Made by a program: the position numbers and the translations under genes
The notes under the pieces: model-generated
Database searches by the model: none
Told to the model about the DNA's origin: nothing
The model's input: the letters and a program-made list of their open reading frames with translations, nothing else
DNA from: Marasmius tenuissimus
Lineage: Eukaryota; Basidiomycota; Agaricomycetes; Agaricales; Marasmiaceae
DNA length: 64,000 bases
Direction of reading: 5' to 3'
Assembly: GCA_029532415.1 (NCBI GenBank)
Contig: JAQOTA010000016.1
Span: 248,001 to 312,000, forward strand
Shown here: positions 1 to 11,873 of the stretch, piece after piece
Position numbering within the stretch: the stretch's first letter is position 1
Layout: each line of letters starts with the position of its first letter

Positions 1-2057
1 ATGTTGTTGGGGACCACAGTGACCGTATTCCAGGAACTCCGGCGGAGGGCAATTCTCGGAAGTCCGCTCTCCCGACTCAGTAAAAACATCAGTCTGAAAA
101 TGCAGTCAAGTGCCAGTGGCAAAGCTGCAGCACGCCTCAACCTCCTTGTTCCCTCCCTCGATAGCACACGAACTATGAACACTCAATCTCAAACCACCGG
201 CTTCCAACAGCTCCCTCACAAGTAAGTCTACATTGTTCCTACATATCTAGAACCTATTCTCATCACAGTGTCTCGTAGATTGCTCTTGTGAGTGTCGATA
301 ACGACTCATCCTTTTCGTTTTTGCCAAAGCTAACTTGATAACCCCAGGATACCTGGACCTATAGAGGTCTCGGACGAGGTGAATATGTCTGCTCTCCTCC
401 TGCGATCTGTTCTGATGATTCTCGTAGGTTCTCTTCGCCAATGCACACCCTTCGATGTCCCATATCGCACCTGAGTTTATCCCTGTATTTGGAGATTGCA
501 TCAGGATGACACGGTGAGCATAGATCATCGTCTCGCGTTCACGACGTGGCGACTAACTATTCAATAGGAAAGCACTACTCACCGCCGAAGGTCAACCATT
601 CTTAATAGCAGGAAGTGGCACATTGGGCTGGGACCAAGTAAGTAACGATGGTGGAACATTTCATTACAGGAGCATGAGTGCTCACAGAAAAATTTCTGGA
701 TGTATAGGTCGCATCGAATCTCGTAGAAGCTGGAGAGAATGCCCTCGTCCTTCACAGTGGTTACTTTGGAGATAGCTTCGCTGACTGGTACGTGGTTGTG
801 ATATACATCTCATTGATAGTAATCCTGAGATTTCATTGTGCAGTCTCGGTACATACGGCGCAAACGTCGACCAAATCAAAGCGCAGATTGGTGGTGCCGT
901 GCCCCTGCCAGATATAGAGAAGGCCCTCAAGTCGAAGAAGTACAAAGTCCTTACGGTCACCCACGTCGATACTTCGACCGGTGAGGGATACCTCCCCTAT
1001 CCATTCCGACATTTGACCGATGAATCTCTTCCTTACTAGGTGTTGTATCCGACATCAAGGCCGTGACTGCGCTCGTTAGAAAAGTTTCCCCGGAAACTCT
1101 GGTGCGTGTGTGATCTTCGGAAGGTCTTACATGTATTCATCGCGTTTTGCAGGTCATCGTCGATGCCGTTTGCTCTGTTGCCAGCGAGGAAATCAGAATG
1201 GACGAGTGGGATCTGGATGTCGTTCTCTCTGCAAGTCAGAAGGGACTGGGTGTTCCTCCTGGACTAAGCGTCCTCGTTGCTAGTACTCGAGCGATGAAGG
1301 CAAGGAATATCTTTGTCCCCCGAAAGCATTTGTCTCACCAGTTCCTCGATTCTGATAGACTCTAGAAACGCGCAAGTCTCCGGTTTCGTCCTACTACGCC
1401 AGTTGGAAGAAGTCAGCTGCTTCTCTTCGCCTTTGCTCTCATGTCTAAAGGCTCCGTTTCTATAGATGGCTGCCCATCATGAAGGCGTATGAATCTGGAA
1501 AACCCGCCTATTTCGCCACACCTCCCGTCAACTTGGTCTACGCGTACCATGCTTCGCTGAAGGCCATCACGGAAGCATCGCCCTCGCTCGAAGAACGATT
1601 CGAATTGCACCGTGAGGCTAGCAAGAAGTTCAAGAAGGCTGCCGCGGACCTCGGGTTGAAACAAGTTCCACTGGGCTCGGACATCGCGGCCAATGGTATG
1701 ACTGCTGTACGTAACTTAGAGTTCTTCAATTGCAGAGGTCGGTATTCATTTGCTGCTTTAGCTCTATTATCCAGATGGGCTGGGCGCTCCCGACCTGCTT
1801 CCTCGCCTGGTGAAACGTGGAATTGTTGTCGCTGGTGGCCTACATGCCAATATCAAAGGTATGTACCTGCGAAGTCATGTATTCGGATGATCAAACTCAA
1901 AGCTTTCACTACAGACAAGTACTTCCGCGTCGGTCATATGGGGCTCTCTGCTGTCGACACCTCAAAAGGGCATGTCGATACAGTTATCAAAGCTCTTAAA
2001 GAATCTCTGGAGGAAGCAAGAGCAGAGCGCAGCGCGCAAGCTAATCTCCAGCAGTAG
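1..2057 (+). CDS. AGX1: Alanine-glyoxylate aminotransferase (AGXT/AGX1 type, PLP-dependent)
   Basis: This class V PLP aminotransferase should convert alanine and glyoxylate to pyruvate and glycine. Seen: N-terminal HKLLLIPGPIEV, the glycine-rich AGSGTLGWDQ, HVDTSTG, the VDAVCS strand followed by SASQKGLG with the PLP-binding lysine, and KWLPIMKAYESGKPAYFATPP near the C-terminal domain. At least 11 introns were joined by hand: exons include 175-221, a 9-nt exon 279-287, 348-378, 428-513, 568-637, 708-787, 844-980, 1040-1101, 1153-1299 and 1359 onwards. The intron 1300-1358 is GC-AG. The likely core start is the ATG at 175, but the same frame is open to an ATG at position 1 and adds 58 Arg/Ser-rich residues. 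The C-terminus (NLQQ) has no SKL-type peroxisomal signal. The left edge of the window may cut the gene. Confidence 0.93.
1300..1358 (+). other. GC-AG intron in AGX1
   Basis: The exon ends ATGAAG and the intron begins GCAAGG and ends GATAG. Joining gives RAMKTLETRKSPVSSYY, which fits the family; the only GT alternative (about 1281) would delete the RAMKTLE part. Confidence 0.7.
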
Positions 2058-2274
2058 ATATCTTAGAAAGTATTTCAAGTGCAGCTTTGGCTGGTGTATT
2101 TGTTACTGTTACAGTACTCACGAACGTCGAATGAGAGTTGGTGGACTACTCATCGCAAAGCCTGGTTTAGCAGGACCCATCTGAGACGGAGATATTTGAA
2201 GTTGGTGATCGAACGGAAAACACTGCAGAAGTGGTCCGTGCGCGCGCGCTTGCGCTTTAACCACGACCACCACC

Positions 2275-2681
2275 ATGATACCCGACCCCCCTACTCACCT
2301 CAGCCCAAAGCCTGATGCACGATGCACACGTCCTCCAAAGTCTCGTTCTGGCCCAGCATACTACTTTTGGCGTATTCATATGTGGGTTGAGGGCACATTC
2401 GTCCTTCACATGCTTGAGCCTTGGGAGAAAATTCTCCTTCGTACGTCGTACGACTGCTTTTTCAACGTCTCAGTTTCTGACTTGGAATCTTTTCAGTACT
2501 CATCTTCTTCGTAACCTTCGTGCTCCTGATGACGGGTATTTTCCGATACCTTCCTCATCATTTGGCCGTCATGCAGCGAAGGAGTGCCTATTATCTGTGG
2601 GGGGATGAGAACGGCGAAGGATGGGTTTTACGCTGGGTCGGGAAGGCTGTGGGGTCGTCTTCAGTAACGGGAGAATTGTGA
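2275..2681 (+). CDS. Serine palmitoyltransferase small activating subunit (SPTSSA/B-like)
   Basis: Two exons, 2275-2440 and 2497-2681, give a 116-residue protein. The key segment FVLHMLEPWEKILL is followed by a hydrophobic membrane helix and then FRYLPHHLAVM. This matches the layout of animal SPT small subunits: aromatic N-terminus, YMLEPWE, one transmembrane helix, then MPQHI. These subunits bind the LCB1/LCB2 heterodimer in the ER, raise its activity and tune acyl-CoA choice at the first step of sphingolipid synthesis. The intron splits a leucine codon just after the LEPWE motif, so neither exon alone is recognisable. The ATG at 2275 is the first in frame; the proline-rich N-terminal extension before YYFW is longer than in animals. 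The hydrophilic tail after the helix, about 40 residues, is also longer. It lies 217 bp downstream of AGX1 on the same strand. Confidence 0.85.
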
Positions 2682-2968
2682 GAGTTGACAATAGAGCCGG
2701 ACTACCTGGTGGAAGGCCACGTCCAGACATACAGTGAACACGGGCAATCTAGTCTCAAACCCAAGTCAAACGACACCCCACCCTCGCTCGGCCCGCACCT
2801 TACTCGTACCGTCAAAATCTGTATTTCGTGATACTTGAGTTCCTCACTAATATTTGGGGACGATGAATACCATATACAAGGATGCCTATATAGAATTGAT
2901 TATAATACATCTGGATTGCATGAAAACACGTAGAAAATAATACAAGGAATCCTTCTCGTTTGAAAACC

Positions 2969-5900
2969 TTACGCCTTGGTTAGAAACTGTTCCTCTCCAC
3001 CCATCCGGTCGTAGTATTCCTTGCCAGCCTTTGTTTCGGCGATGTAGCCAGCTCGGATTGTCCAGTCACCAAAGTGCTCGCCTTCGTGTCGCTCGAGAGC
3101 GTAACGTTTGATCATAGGGCGGAGGATAGCTAGGATTTCTGGTTCTGTGACGGATTCTGGACGAGGGACGTTAGATTGAGAGTGTCGGGAGTGTAGGGCG
3201 AAGGGAATGCATACCTCGGTAGATCTTGTTCACGCGCTGTCCATAGAAACCACCACCCAGCAGCATAAGGTACTGTCCTGGAGCCTTCCCGACGAATGCA
3301 ATTTCTGTGGAAACCAATGTAAGCATCTTATTTTGAAAAAGGTCGACGAATGAATCTTACCTGCAACGTATGGTCGTGCACAACCGTTGGGGCAGCCAGT
3401 CATACGCATGACGATCGAATCATTACGAAGACCGTTCTCTTCACAGATCTTCTCAACCTTGTCAACGAGAATGGGCAGATACTGCGGAAACGAGTCAGTT
3501 TAACGAAGCATCCAGGGTGACTCCACGTACTCGTTCAGACTCTGCGTTGGCGAGACCGCAAGTGGGGAACGCGACGCAAGCCGAAGAGGACAGACGGAGA
3601 CCAGTCTGGCTGAGGTTGTCCATCTTGTACTTGGCCAAAATCTCCTTGATCTCAGACAAGTTCTCGTCAACTACATCAGAGACAACTAGATGTTGGTTCG
3701 CCGTCAGGCGGAAGTTCCCTGTGTGAACCTTGGCGATTTCTCGGAGACCAGTCTTGAAGTCCTTTCCTGGCTCGTCCTGGATACGGCCGTTCTCGATGAA
3801 CATGGTGAAGTGATGTTTGCCGTTTTCGCCAGTAACCCAGCCGAAGTCGTCGACGTTTCGGTCGAATGTGTAGGATCGAGCAGGTTTAATCTCGTATCCC
3901 AGACGTTTCTCGACTTCTGCCTTAAAGACGTCCAATCCCATTCGGTCAATAGTGTACTTGAGACGGGCGTTCTAAAGATGCGGTCAGTAAAGGTCCAGTC
4001 GGAGTAATGCTCGAGGTGCATCTCACCTTTCGACTAAGCGGATAAAGAAAGGGGGCAATGGTCAGTCGTGGAATCATCCGAAGACCTGCAATTACTCACT
4101 CTGCACGATTACCGTTATCACGTTGAGTGAGTACAACGGCCTGAGCGACGTGTTTTCCTTCCTCAGGTGTACAGAAGCCGATAACGTCTGCTGTACGAGG
4201 GTAGGTCTTCTTGTTACCAAACGTAACACCCATACCACCACCGATGGCGACGTTGAAACCAGCGAGCTTGCCATCATCATCGATAATAGCGATGAAGCCG
4301 AGATCGTTGGCGAAGACGTCCACGTCGTTGGTGGGTGGGACGGCTACGGCAATCTTGAACTGTTTATACATGAGTCAGCGCTGTAATAGGAGATGGCCGG
4401 AGGAAAGCTTACTTTACGAGGAAGATAGAATTCACCGTAGATCGGCTCTACATTCTTCAAAGCTTCACCGGCAACCATCTTCTTGTCCAACCAGATCTCA
4501 TGGTATGCGCTTGTTCGAGGAATGAGATGATTGCTGACTTCGACACAGAACTGGTAGACTTGTTCGTGCAGCGTCGAGAGCGAAGGGATCGAGGAGCAGA
4601 TCACGTTCCTACAGGTGGAAAGGTCAGCAGAGTACGGTAGCAGAACGTTTGAGCGAAAAAATACCTGTTGACATCTCCACAAGCAGCGAGTGTGTCCAAA
4701 AGAACGCGGTTGATATCCTGAATAGCAGGCTTCAGATGTCTCTTGATGACGCCATGGAACTGGAACGTTTGCCTAGTCGTGATCTTGAACGTTCCGGATC
4801 CGTGCTCATCAGCGATTTGGTCCATCTGCAGCCATTGGTCGGGTTTGCAAACACCACCTGGCATACGCACTCGGATCATGAAAGCGAACGCGGGTTCAAC
4901 ACCTTGGGCCAGACGCTCGTCACGAATGTCACGATCGTCCTGTTGGTAGATACCGTGGAACTTGGTGAGCTGAGTGTCACTAGGAGCGAGGGCACCAGTC
5001 GAGGTGTCTGAAAGACCTTCGGCGATGGTACCACGAAGGTAGTTCGATGCTGCCTTGATATGCTCATTGGTGATGGGGTCTGGCTCCTTCTCAGTAACCT
5101 CGACAGTGTCAACGCCGAGCAACTTCCACAGCTGGGGCTCCCACGCATTGTAGCCGGTCTGGGTACCGTCCGCGTCCTGATCATCACCGAGGGCAAGGGG
5201 GATGACGCGCTCACCACCCAACTTCTCTAGACGGGCGTCCAGATCCTTTCCAGGCTTGTTGTAGTAGTGCGCGTCTTCGGGACGGGGCCAGTATTTACTA
5301 TCGCCCATACCGAAAACGGTATACTTGAGGTTGGGGAAGAGAGTGTCTCCCCGGGCGGCGGCGGCATTGATAGCCTTGAAGAATTGACGACCGTTCTGTG
5401 GAGGCTCCCCTTGTCCGGCGGTCGAGGTAATGAACACCACATGCTCTTCCCTAGCAAGAGTGTCAAGGGGCATCGAGTCCATCGTCCCGAGGGTGGCTGA
5501 CAGACCTCTTACTTTGGCACGGCTGGCCACCTTCTTGGCCACCTTTTCAGCCGCACCACCGTCGGAGGCGTACAGAATCGTGACTGGGGGAGCGTCCAGA
5601 GCGCTGAGCAACTCGTTATACGACTGCGTAGCCTTCTTTCTCCTGGCCTCCTTCACGTTCTCTCCGAGACTGCTGACGAGCTCGGTGGCAAGTTCGGGCT
5701 TCGAGTAGACGAGCTGAGACAGGTGGTTCTGTCTGTTCAGGAACTGCTGGAGGTCGTTCTTCACGGAGTCCGAGTCCAGAGAGAACGGCTCCTTGCCAGC
5801 GCGCTCCTTGCTAGGATCCCATCGGTAAAGAGGCCAGTACCCAGTGTCGACCGCGAGTTTGGTCTCCTTAATGATATCCAAGGCAGAAGCACTCTCTGTA

Positions 5901-7663
5901 GCGTACGGAAGGTGCGCGAGGACGACACTGGGTCCGTCGTAGGCATCAGCCTCCATGACAGCCTGAAGGACCTGAGCGTAAGACGAATAGACGGCCACGC
6001 TGGCGACAAAGACGTCCCCATGGTTCATGGCGTAGAGACCAACGTCGTGCTTACGACGGCTAGAGTCCCCACTGTTACGAGCGGTGTAAGGAATGGTGTC
6101 GATGATGAGGATGTTGACATTGAGTCCCGAAGCGATGGCATGGTGAAGGCCAGATGAACCGATATCGTACGACCATGTATCAGAGCCGATGATCCAACGA
6201 GAGTAGGAAGGGAGGTGGGCCTGGAGCGAAATGATCTTGGATGCCGCCGGATGAGCCACGGGAGAAGCCGTGAGGGATCTCACGATGTCGTCGCCGTATG
6301 TACGGCTCTTGGTGGCATGGTCCTTGGCCAAAACCCATTTGCTCAAGAGGGAGTGTAGGTTGGCAGGTAGGTCAGGAACTTGCAGGAGTTCGCGAACGGC
6401 TGCGATGAGCTCGTCGCGTTGCCCGAGTTGACCGCGCACTCGACCCAAAGCGTATTCCGGCGTCGTTGCAATCTCTCCTTGAGTGGCCACGAGAGAGGGT
6501 GAATTGGAAATCTCCAATCGGTCCTGGAATAGGTGGGAGAGGATTTTGGTGTATGACGCCTCGTGTTTCGGGACGTGGGGCTCTGCATGAGGAGATGCCG
6601 GGGAAGAGGAAGTGGATCCTAAGGTCAAGCGAGTCGAAGCTGGGGCTGATGCAGCGTCCTGAAGGAACTTGGCGATATCGACCTCAGTAATGCTCGACGT
6701 GTCGCCCAACACACCCGAATGAACCGATGGACGTGCGGTAGGCTCAATCCTCTGCAGGGTGCTGACGATGTCGAGGTACAAAGGAAGCCACTTCATGGAC
6801 CAACGTGAAGCTTGCTCCAGTACGATGACGCGTGAGACGGTAGAGGGAATCTCATGAAGTATACGTGAGGGGAGTAGAGGTGAAAGGAGAGAGATCGAGC
6901 TGAACGCAACGTCGTCCACGGTGATGTCGATATTGCTTTGTCCCAGCAGGAAAACGACAGTGTGCGGTTCTGAAGGACTTGTAGTGATGAAAGGGCGTAT
7001 CGGGCGACGAACGAGGGCCACAGTGGCGAGAGATGCATGTTCATAGGCCTTGGACAGTGCCTTGAGCGTGGGGTCATCATCGTGAGCTTCGTCATCATTC
7101 TCGTGGCCATTCACAATCCCATTTGCATCCTGTGCCTTCTCCTCATAAAGGAAAGAAAGGATACCCTCTTCAGGAACCTCTGGAAGATCATGGGATGATG
7201 AATCTGAGTAGAATACGTGAATGACAGCTTTCTTCTCAGTGCGGGCCAACTTTGAGGCGAGAAGTGCATTGTCGTGGGCCTGCTGGGGATTGGTCGAAAG
7301 AAGGAAGAACGGACCGACGGCCCGCAACAGTAATGCCTCACAAAGGTCGCCTTGAACAGCAACATGGAGGACGAGAGGGAGTGAAGAGAGATCTGAGGAG
7401 GCCAATACTAGTCTAGTGATGGATTGTGAACTGGCTAAAGACGTGAACGAGACCAAGGCAGAGCCAGATGAAGCCCGCTTGATCGCTGCAGCCGGGTCGG
7501 CGAGGTGGGATACCGGGAGGATAGCGGGAGTTCGTTTGGAAGTTTTCGCGACATTGTCGAACACGGAGGAATACAATGAGGTCGTCGAATTCGGTTGAAG
7601 GGTGTGGATTAATGTGTCCGAAGCAATGAATGCAATTCGTGCAACAGCGTCGATGGAAGACAT
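2969..7663 (-). CDS. MET5: Assimilatory sulfite reductase (NADPH) beta subunit, Met5 type
   Basis: The protein reduces sulfite to sulfide in the cytosolic sulfate-assimilation pathway, working with the flavoprotein subunit Met10. The first exon (4665-7663) encodes about 1000 residues: a pyruvate:ferredoxin-oxidoreductase/transketolase-like N-terminal part, then a flavodoxin-like domain ([31 protein letters not shown]), then the first sulfite reductase half. Later exons hold the siroheme/4Fe-4S part. Two cysteine pairs are visible, [11 protein letters not shown] (C-x5-C) and [10 protein letters not shown] (C-x3-C), as expected for the cluster-siroheme site. The protein ends in EEQFLTKA and should be about 1430 residues, the usual Met5 length. 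Several short introns separate the last exons. A 50-nt intron (7673-7722) probably lies in the 5' leader just before the ATG. Confidence 0.95.
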
Positions 7664-7672
7664 ATTCGAACC

Positions 7673-7722
7673 CTGAACAGAAATAAGTACAGAGGGAAGA
7701 GCACTTGTGATGAGAAACTTAC
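7673..7722 (-). other. Probable 5'-leader intron of MET5
   Basis: On the minus strand a GTAAGT donor follows CGCG at 7723-7726, and an acceptor TTCAG ends 9 nt before the MET5 start codon. The 50-nt length fits the other introns here. Prediction only. Confidence 0.5.
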
Positions 7723-8031
7723 CGCGATAGTAATGAGGATGATGGTGGTGGTTCGAGTATGACCCTCTGGTCTGCTTTTTTAAAAACCTTCATTCCGAAT
7801 TCCGAATTTCTTGCTAAAGAAAAGTGTCGCAATTTCAAATGCGAATTAGCACCTCATAGCTTTGCCCATGTTTTGACGCAGGCAATAGCCGGCCTATCAC
7901 ATCCCGCGGGATTGTCTTCATTCCGGTACTGAATCGCAAGACGTCCAAACTCGTGGCTGTCTGTGAGTAGAATATAGGGCGTACATGCAGAGTAGTCACT
8001 ACGGCCTAGGCTCACGGTTCTACTTGGTTCC
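7723..8031. other. Intergenic DNA between MET5 start and the TPR/CCCH gene stop
   Basis: This holds the MET5 promoter and the 3' end of the upstream minus-strand gene. AT-rich stretches lie near 7780-7830. I see no coding signal and no clear regulator site. Confidence 0.5.
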
Positions 8032-10217
8032 TCAGAATCCCCGCAATAGATCTCGAATCATATATTTGTCCATCCCTTGCTCCAACGCTCCTTCAGTCAT
8101 CGTGTTCGTCCATGTTCGTATACCAGCCCTCCGCACCAGTCGGCTTGAGTCGTACAAGGGATTGCAGCCAAGTAAGGCGTGACGCATCTGCGTTTGCAAG
8201 AAATTTGGTGGGTCCTCAATTTCTGCCGAATCCAACAGTCCCAAAAAAGCATACAGAACATCTGTCATCTCTTCTCCGCGCACGTCACCAATGAATCCAA
8301 AGTACCCCTTCCCGATTCTCGTGTGTAAAAGTGGGGACTCCAGAGGAGAATCCGCGTTTGACACCGGCAAGTAAACAGCATCCTCCGCATGCATACCCCT
8401 TAAATGAACTGCTCTCATCGTACACAACAAAGGAAGCGAGGGATTCTTCTTGACAGTGTCAGATCCTGCGTTTCGCTTCAGTGTGAGGTGTTCGTACGAG
8501 CCCCGTTCCCAGGGGAGGTCCCAAGTGCGAAAGAATGTTCCCATGTTTGGACCAGATATCTGCACTCCAAACTGCCCTCCTGCGACGACCAGTCCACCAG
8601 CCTTGGCGTATTCAACGATTTTGAGCAGAAGAGGTCGATTTTTGGCGTCCGCAATCCCGAAATCAGTGATTAGGATTCCACTGAGGTCGCGGGAAGTAAC
8701 CCAAGACAATGCGGTCTTCATCGTGAGTGCCTGCTTGACGCGAACCTTTTCCCTAAGGGTAGAAACAACGTGTTTGTGGTCATCTTGAGCCCGGTTCTCC
8801 CCACGAAGGGACACCAACATCACGAAGCGGTTGCTGATTGCTAATGCCGAAGAGGATGCCACAGCCGCCAGTGCACTAATGGGAATGCGTGAGGCCGTGT
8901 CGTCTTTCTCCGATTCTTTCAAGTAAATATTGAGAGCATGACCCGGAGTTCCCTGACGTGAAATCACGTCGAGATTGCGAGGAATGTTGCCACCGTACTG
9001 GTATATAAGGCGATGAACTAGGTCGACGACCTCCCTCTCGTCTTCACCACGAGCACATGCTTTCAAACGAGTGAACAGGACGTCCTCGAAAATCTTGTTC
9101 ATCAGAGCTTCGTCGTCCCACCAGCCTTTCGCAGGTAGGTATGTCTTGTCATGGGAATACATGCACGTCGAACCAAATTCGCAGCTCGTGAAAAGATGAA
9201 ACAAACAGACGTTCCTTCCCCTGAATATTGATTGTGGTTTGTAAATGAAAAATCAGCGAGAAGAATGGATGTGAAGGATTAGGACTAGCTGACAGTTTGT
9301 CCCGAACGCTCCTGTCGTCAGGCGCGTGCGAGTACGCGCATTCTTGTCCGCGTGTGCATCGACCTTGGTTATAATACTTGCATGACACTCCATTTCCGAT
9401 ATGTTCGCAGTCGCTCAATCCAGAGTCAGATTTCAGTTCATGACAGGCTTCTTTGTATGGCGGCCAAATGTATTCTTTGTGGGTGTACTCGCCGTCGGAA
9501 AAGGTGTTGTCACCTCTCTTGAGGATCTGTCGTGCGAGGCGAAGTTCTGAAGCAACTTCCGGAGCGTGCTTTTGAATCGTTTCGAAGTCTGTGTAGAAAA
9601 TACTGTCAGTCAGATGGAAAGGCTCGCAAACAAAATGTCGTGATAGCCACCCGCCTTTAATGGCACCTTTGGCACGTAACAGCCCCTTCCTAGCCAAGCC
9701 TCGACGGTATCGAGCTTTGACGTTCGTTGGGTCATAAATTAGCGCGTCTGTACACACGTCTTCTGCCTGTTCAAACCTTTGTTTCGGTAGTCAGCACGAG
9801 GCGAGTGGCGAGTAACAACGGAACAAGGTCAAACTTACAGGCCAAGTTTCAGGTATGCAGCAGCTAGATTCGTCATGAGGACTGGTTTCTTCCCACCAAG
9901 ATTGACGGCTTCTTCGTATTTCTCCGCGGCGTCGAGGTACCGTCCCTGTTTGAAAAAATCGTTGCCCTTTCAAGCGGATACGCACCTGCGGTTAGCTAGC
10001 AGTCTGGCAGCTAGAACAAACTACTCACTTCATTTTTCAGTCGCTCTCTCGTTTCTGTTCTCTGTTTGGCGCGTGCTTCACGCCGCTGAGCACGTTCGTT
10101 CGCGAGGTTCCGTAGATTTAGGGGAGGCGTCGAACCGGAGTTGAGGTTGGCGACATTATTTCGGGTAGAATCTGGTTGGGATTGGCCTTCATGCCTCTTC
10201 GCAGTTGGACGAGGCAT
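8032..10217 (-). CDS. TPR and CCCH zinc-finger protein of unknown function
   Basis: Spliced exons give roughly 650 residues. In order: a basic N-terminus (NERAQRREARAKQR), a TPR-like helical block (NDFFKQGRYLDAAEKYEEAV, TNLAAAYLKLGL, FEQAEDVCTDALIYDPTNVKARYRRGLARK read across exons), a first CCCH finger (CKYYNQGRCTRGQECAYSH), a second (CLFHLFTSCEFGSTCMYSH), then about 330 residues ending in RDLLRGF. The last part has an alternating strand/helix look (GILITDFGIADAKNRP, AKAGGLVVAGGQFGVQISG) resembling a glutamine-amidotransferase or ThuA-like fold, but I see no clear catalytic triad. TPR suggests a protein partner and CCCH fingers suggest RNA binding. This combination appears to be a fungal family without an assigned role. 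Introns fall near 9205-9290, 9590-9650, 9780-9840 and 9970-10028. Confidence 0.8.
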
Positions 10218-10950
10218 TGAGAAGTGAAGTCCAGTGTGAGTGGTGGGGGCAGGAGAGGAAGAAACACGAAGGAACGCAAGTCAAATGAAAGGGCCCGATG
10301 GCAAATGCCGAAAGCGAGCCGGAAGCCACTCAGTAAATTACATAACGTCTCTACGAACTTGGTAACTGAGGGCGAACGCCGAAACAGTCCAAGTGTCTCC
10401 TTGAGCTCTCGAAGTGCATACTCTACAACACGGGAGTGTCCCTGCGACCAAATGTGAAAGGTAAAATACGAAGAACCTCTACCCAGACGGGGAACAGTTT
10501 CGTGTAAATTTGCAACGACCTTGTCCGCATTGATATTGAGTCTCCAGGGTGGCCCTACTTTCCCTCCTCCGGTTTAGCTTGAGCGTATCCTGACTGCCGG
10601 GGAAAGGTTAGAATCACGAAGTTGGGATCAAAGCTCGAGGAATATATGGTGATTCGTCGTCTGCGACCTGTAGAAGGGGGAGAAGCCTGGACTCCATGGA
10701 GCGACCGCGAAAGAGTGTCATTCTGGCTGGTCAGTAACTGACCAATATGCCATGGACAGAAGATGATAGGGAAAATTATCGCCAAGGTGCACCCTTTCAA
10801 AGTAGATGGAAGCCCGGAGAACAATGATGAGTACAATGGATGAAATTGAATCAGTTCTAATAGTGGTACAGTCTAGTTTTAACGTCTCGATGGAAGATGC
10901 GCACCTATATACCACCGTACAACCTCGTACAACATACATGAATAACCTCT
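10218..10950. other. Intergenic region between TPR/CCCH gene and RIB3
   Basis: It should hold the promoter of the TPR/CCCH gene (right of 10217) and the RIB3 3' end. A minus-strand open frame at 10555-10836 lacks an ATG and resembles no family, so I do not call it a gene. Confidence 0.5.
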
Positions 10951-11873
10951 TCACTGTTGTTGCGATCTCCGCTTCAGCTCGACCAGCATTTCTATACTGA
11001 TCATCTTTACTCCCCACCTGTCTGCAAACCGCCGGCATTCGTCACGTCTCATCATCCCGCCCGAAGGATCGTCATCCAAATCGTTTACCAGCTCACACAG
11101 GACACCCGCTTCTGGTAAACCTGTGAGTTTGCACAGATCCACGCTTGCTTCCGTGTGTCCTCTCCGAGTCAAGACACCACCGGATCGTGCTAGCAAAGGT
11201 AAGAGGTGACCTGGCCGCGTAAAATCCGAGGGCGAAGAACCAGGATGAGCCAACGCCAAAGCAGTGAGAGCTCTGTCGTGTGCGGATATGCCGGTGGTGG
11301 TGCCTGAAAGTTCAGGATTGATATCTCAGACCTTCGTGGAGGATAGATATAGACTGTTATAGACTTACCATGCTTATAATCCGCAGAGATGGTGTACGCA
11401 GTCCGATGGGGGTCTTGGTTCTCTTCTCCAATCATCAGAGGTAGCTCTAATTCCTTCAGTCTTTCTCCAGGAAGGGCAATACAGATAAAACCACTGAAAG
11501 GAAAGGGTCTGCATTAGCCGGATGTACATCTTTCACATCAACCCTGCACGTACCTGGTATGCCTGATCATCCAAGCCATTTTCTCTGTCGTACAATGGGC
11601 ACCAGAAATGATCAGGTCACCCTCATTCTCCCTATTTTCATCATCCATCACCACTAGGAACTCCCCGTTTTTGAAAGCGTCCAGTGCATCGCCTATTGAA
11701 TCGAACGAGAACTCTGTCCGTGGCTGAGAGGCCCGAGCGGAAGGTGGAGGAGTAGTCTTCAAGTTTTCCTGAAATTTCGATAGCGTCTGCAGCGACGTGG
11801 AAACCTTCTTGAACCCATTCGAAGGCGGAATGGAAGACGCAGTCATGGTCGTAGTAAGAGCGGTAGGTGCCAT
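10951..11873 (-). CDS. RIB3: 3,4-dihydroxy-2-butanone 4-phosphate synthase
   Basis: The enzyme converts ribulose 5-phosphate to dihydroxybutanone phosphate plus formate, feeding the xylene ring of riboflavin. Three exons (11554-11873, 11369-11493, 10951-11303) sum to 265 residues. Visible hallmarks are the acidic metal and substrate loop [49 protein letters not shown] and [17 protein letters not shown]. The fungal enzyme is monofunctional and this one is too: no GTP cyclohydrolase II part follows. About 50 residues before [13 protein letters not shown] are serine/threonine-rich and likely disordered. Confidence 0.96.

Noticed and set aside
10555..10836. 93-codon minus-strand open frame downstream of RIB3
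   Set aside because: It begins with TTG rather than ATG, has no family resemblance and lies in what should be the RIB3 3' region.
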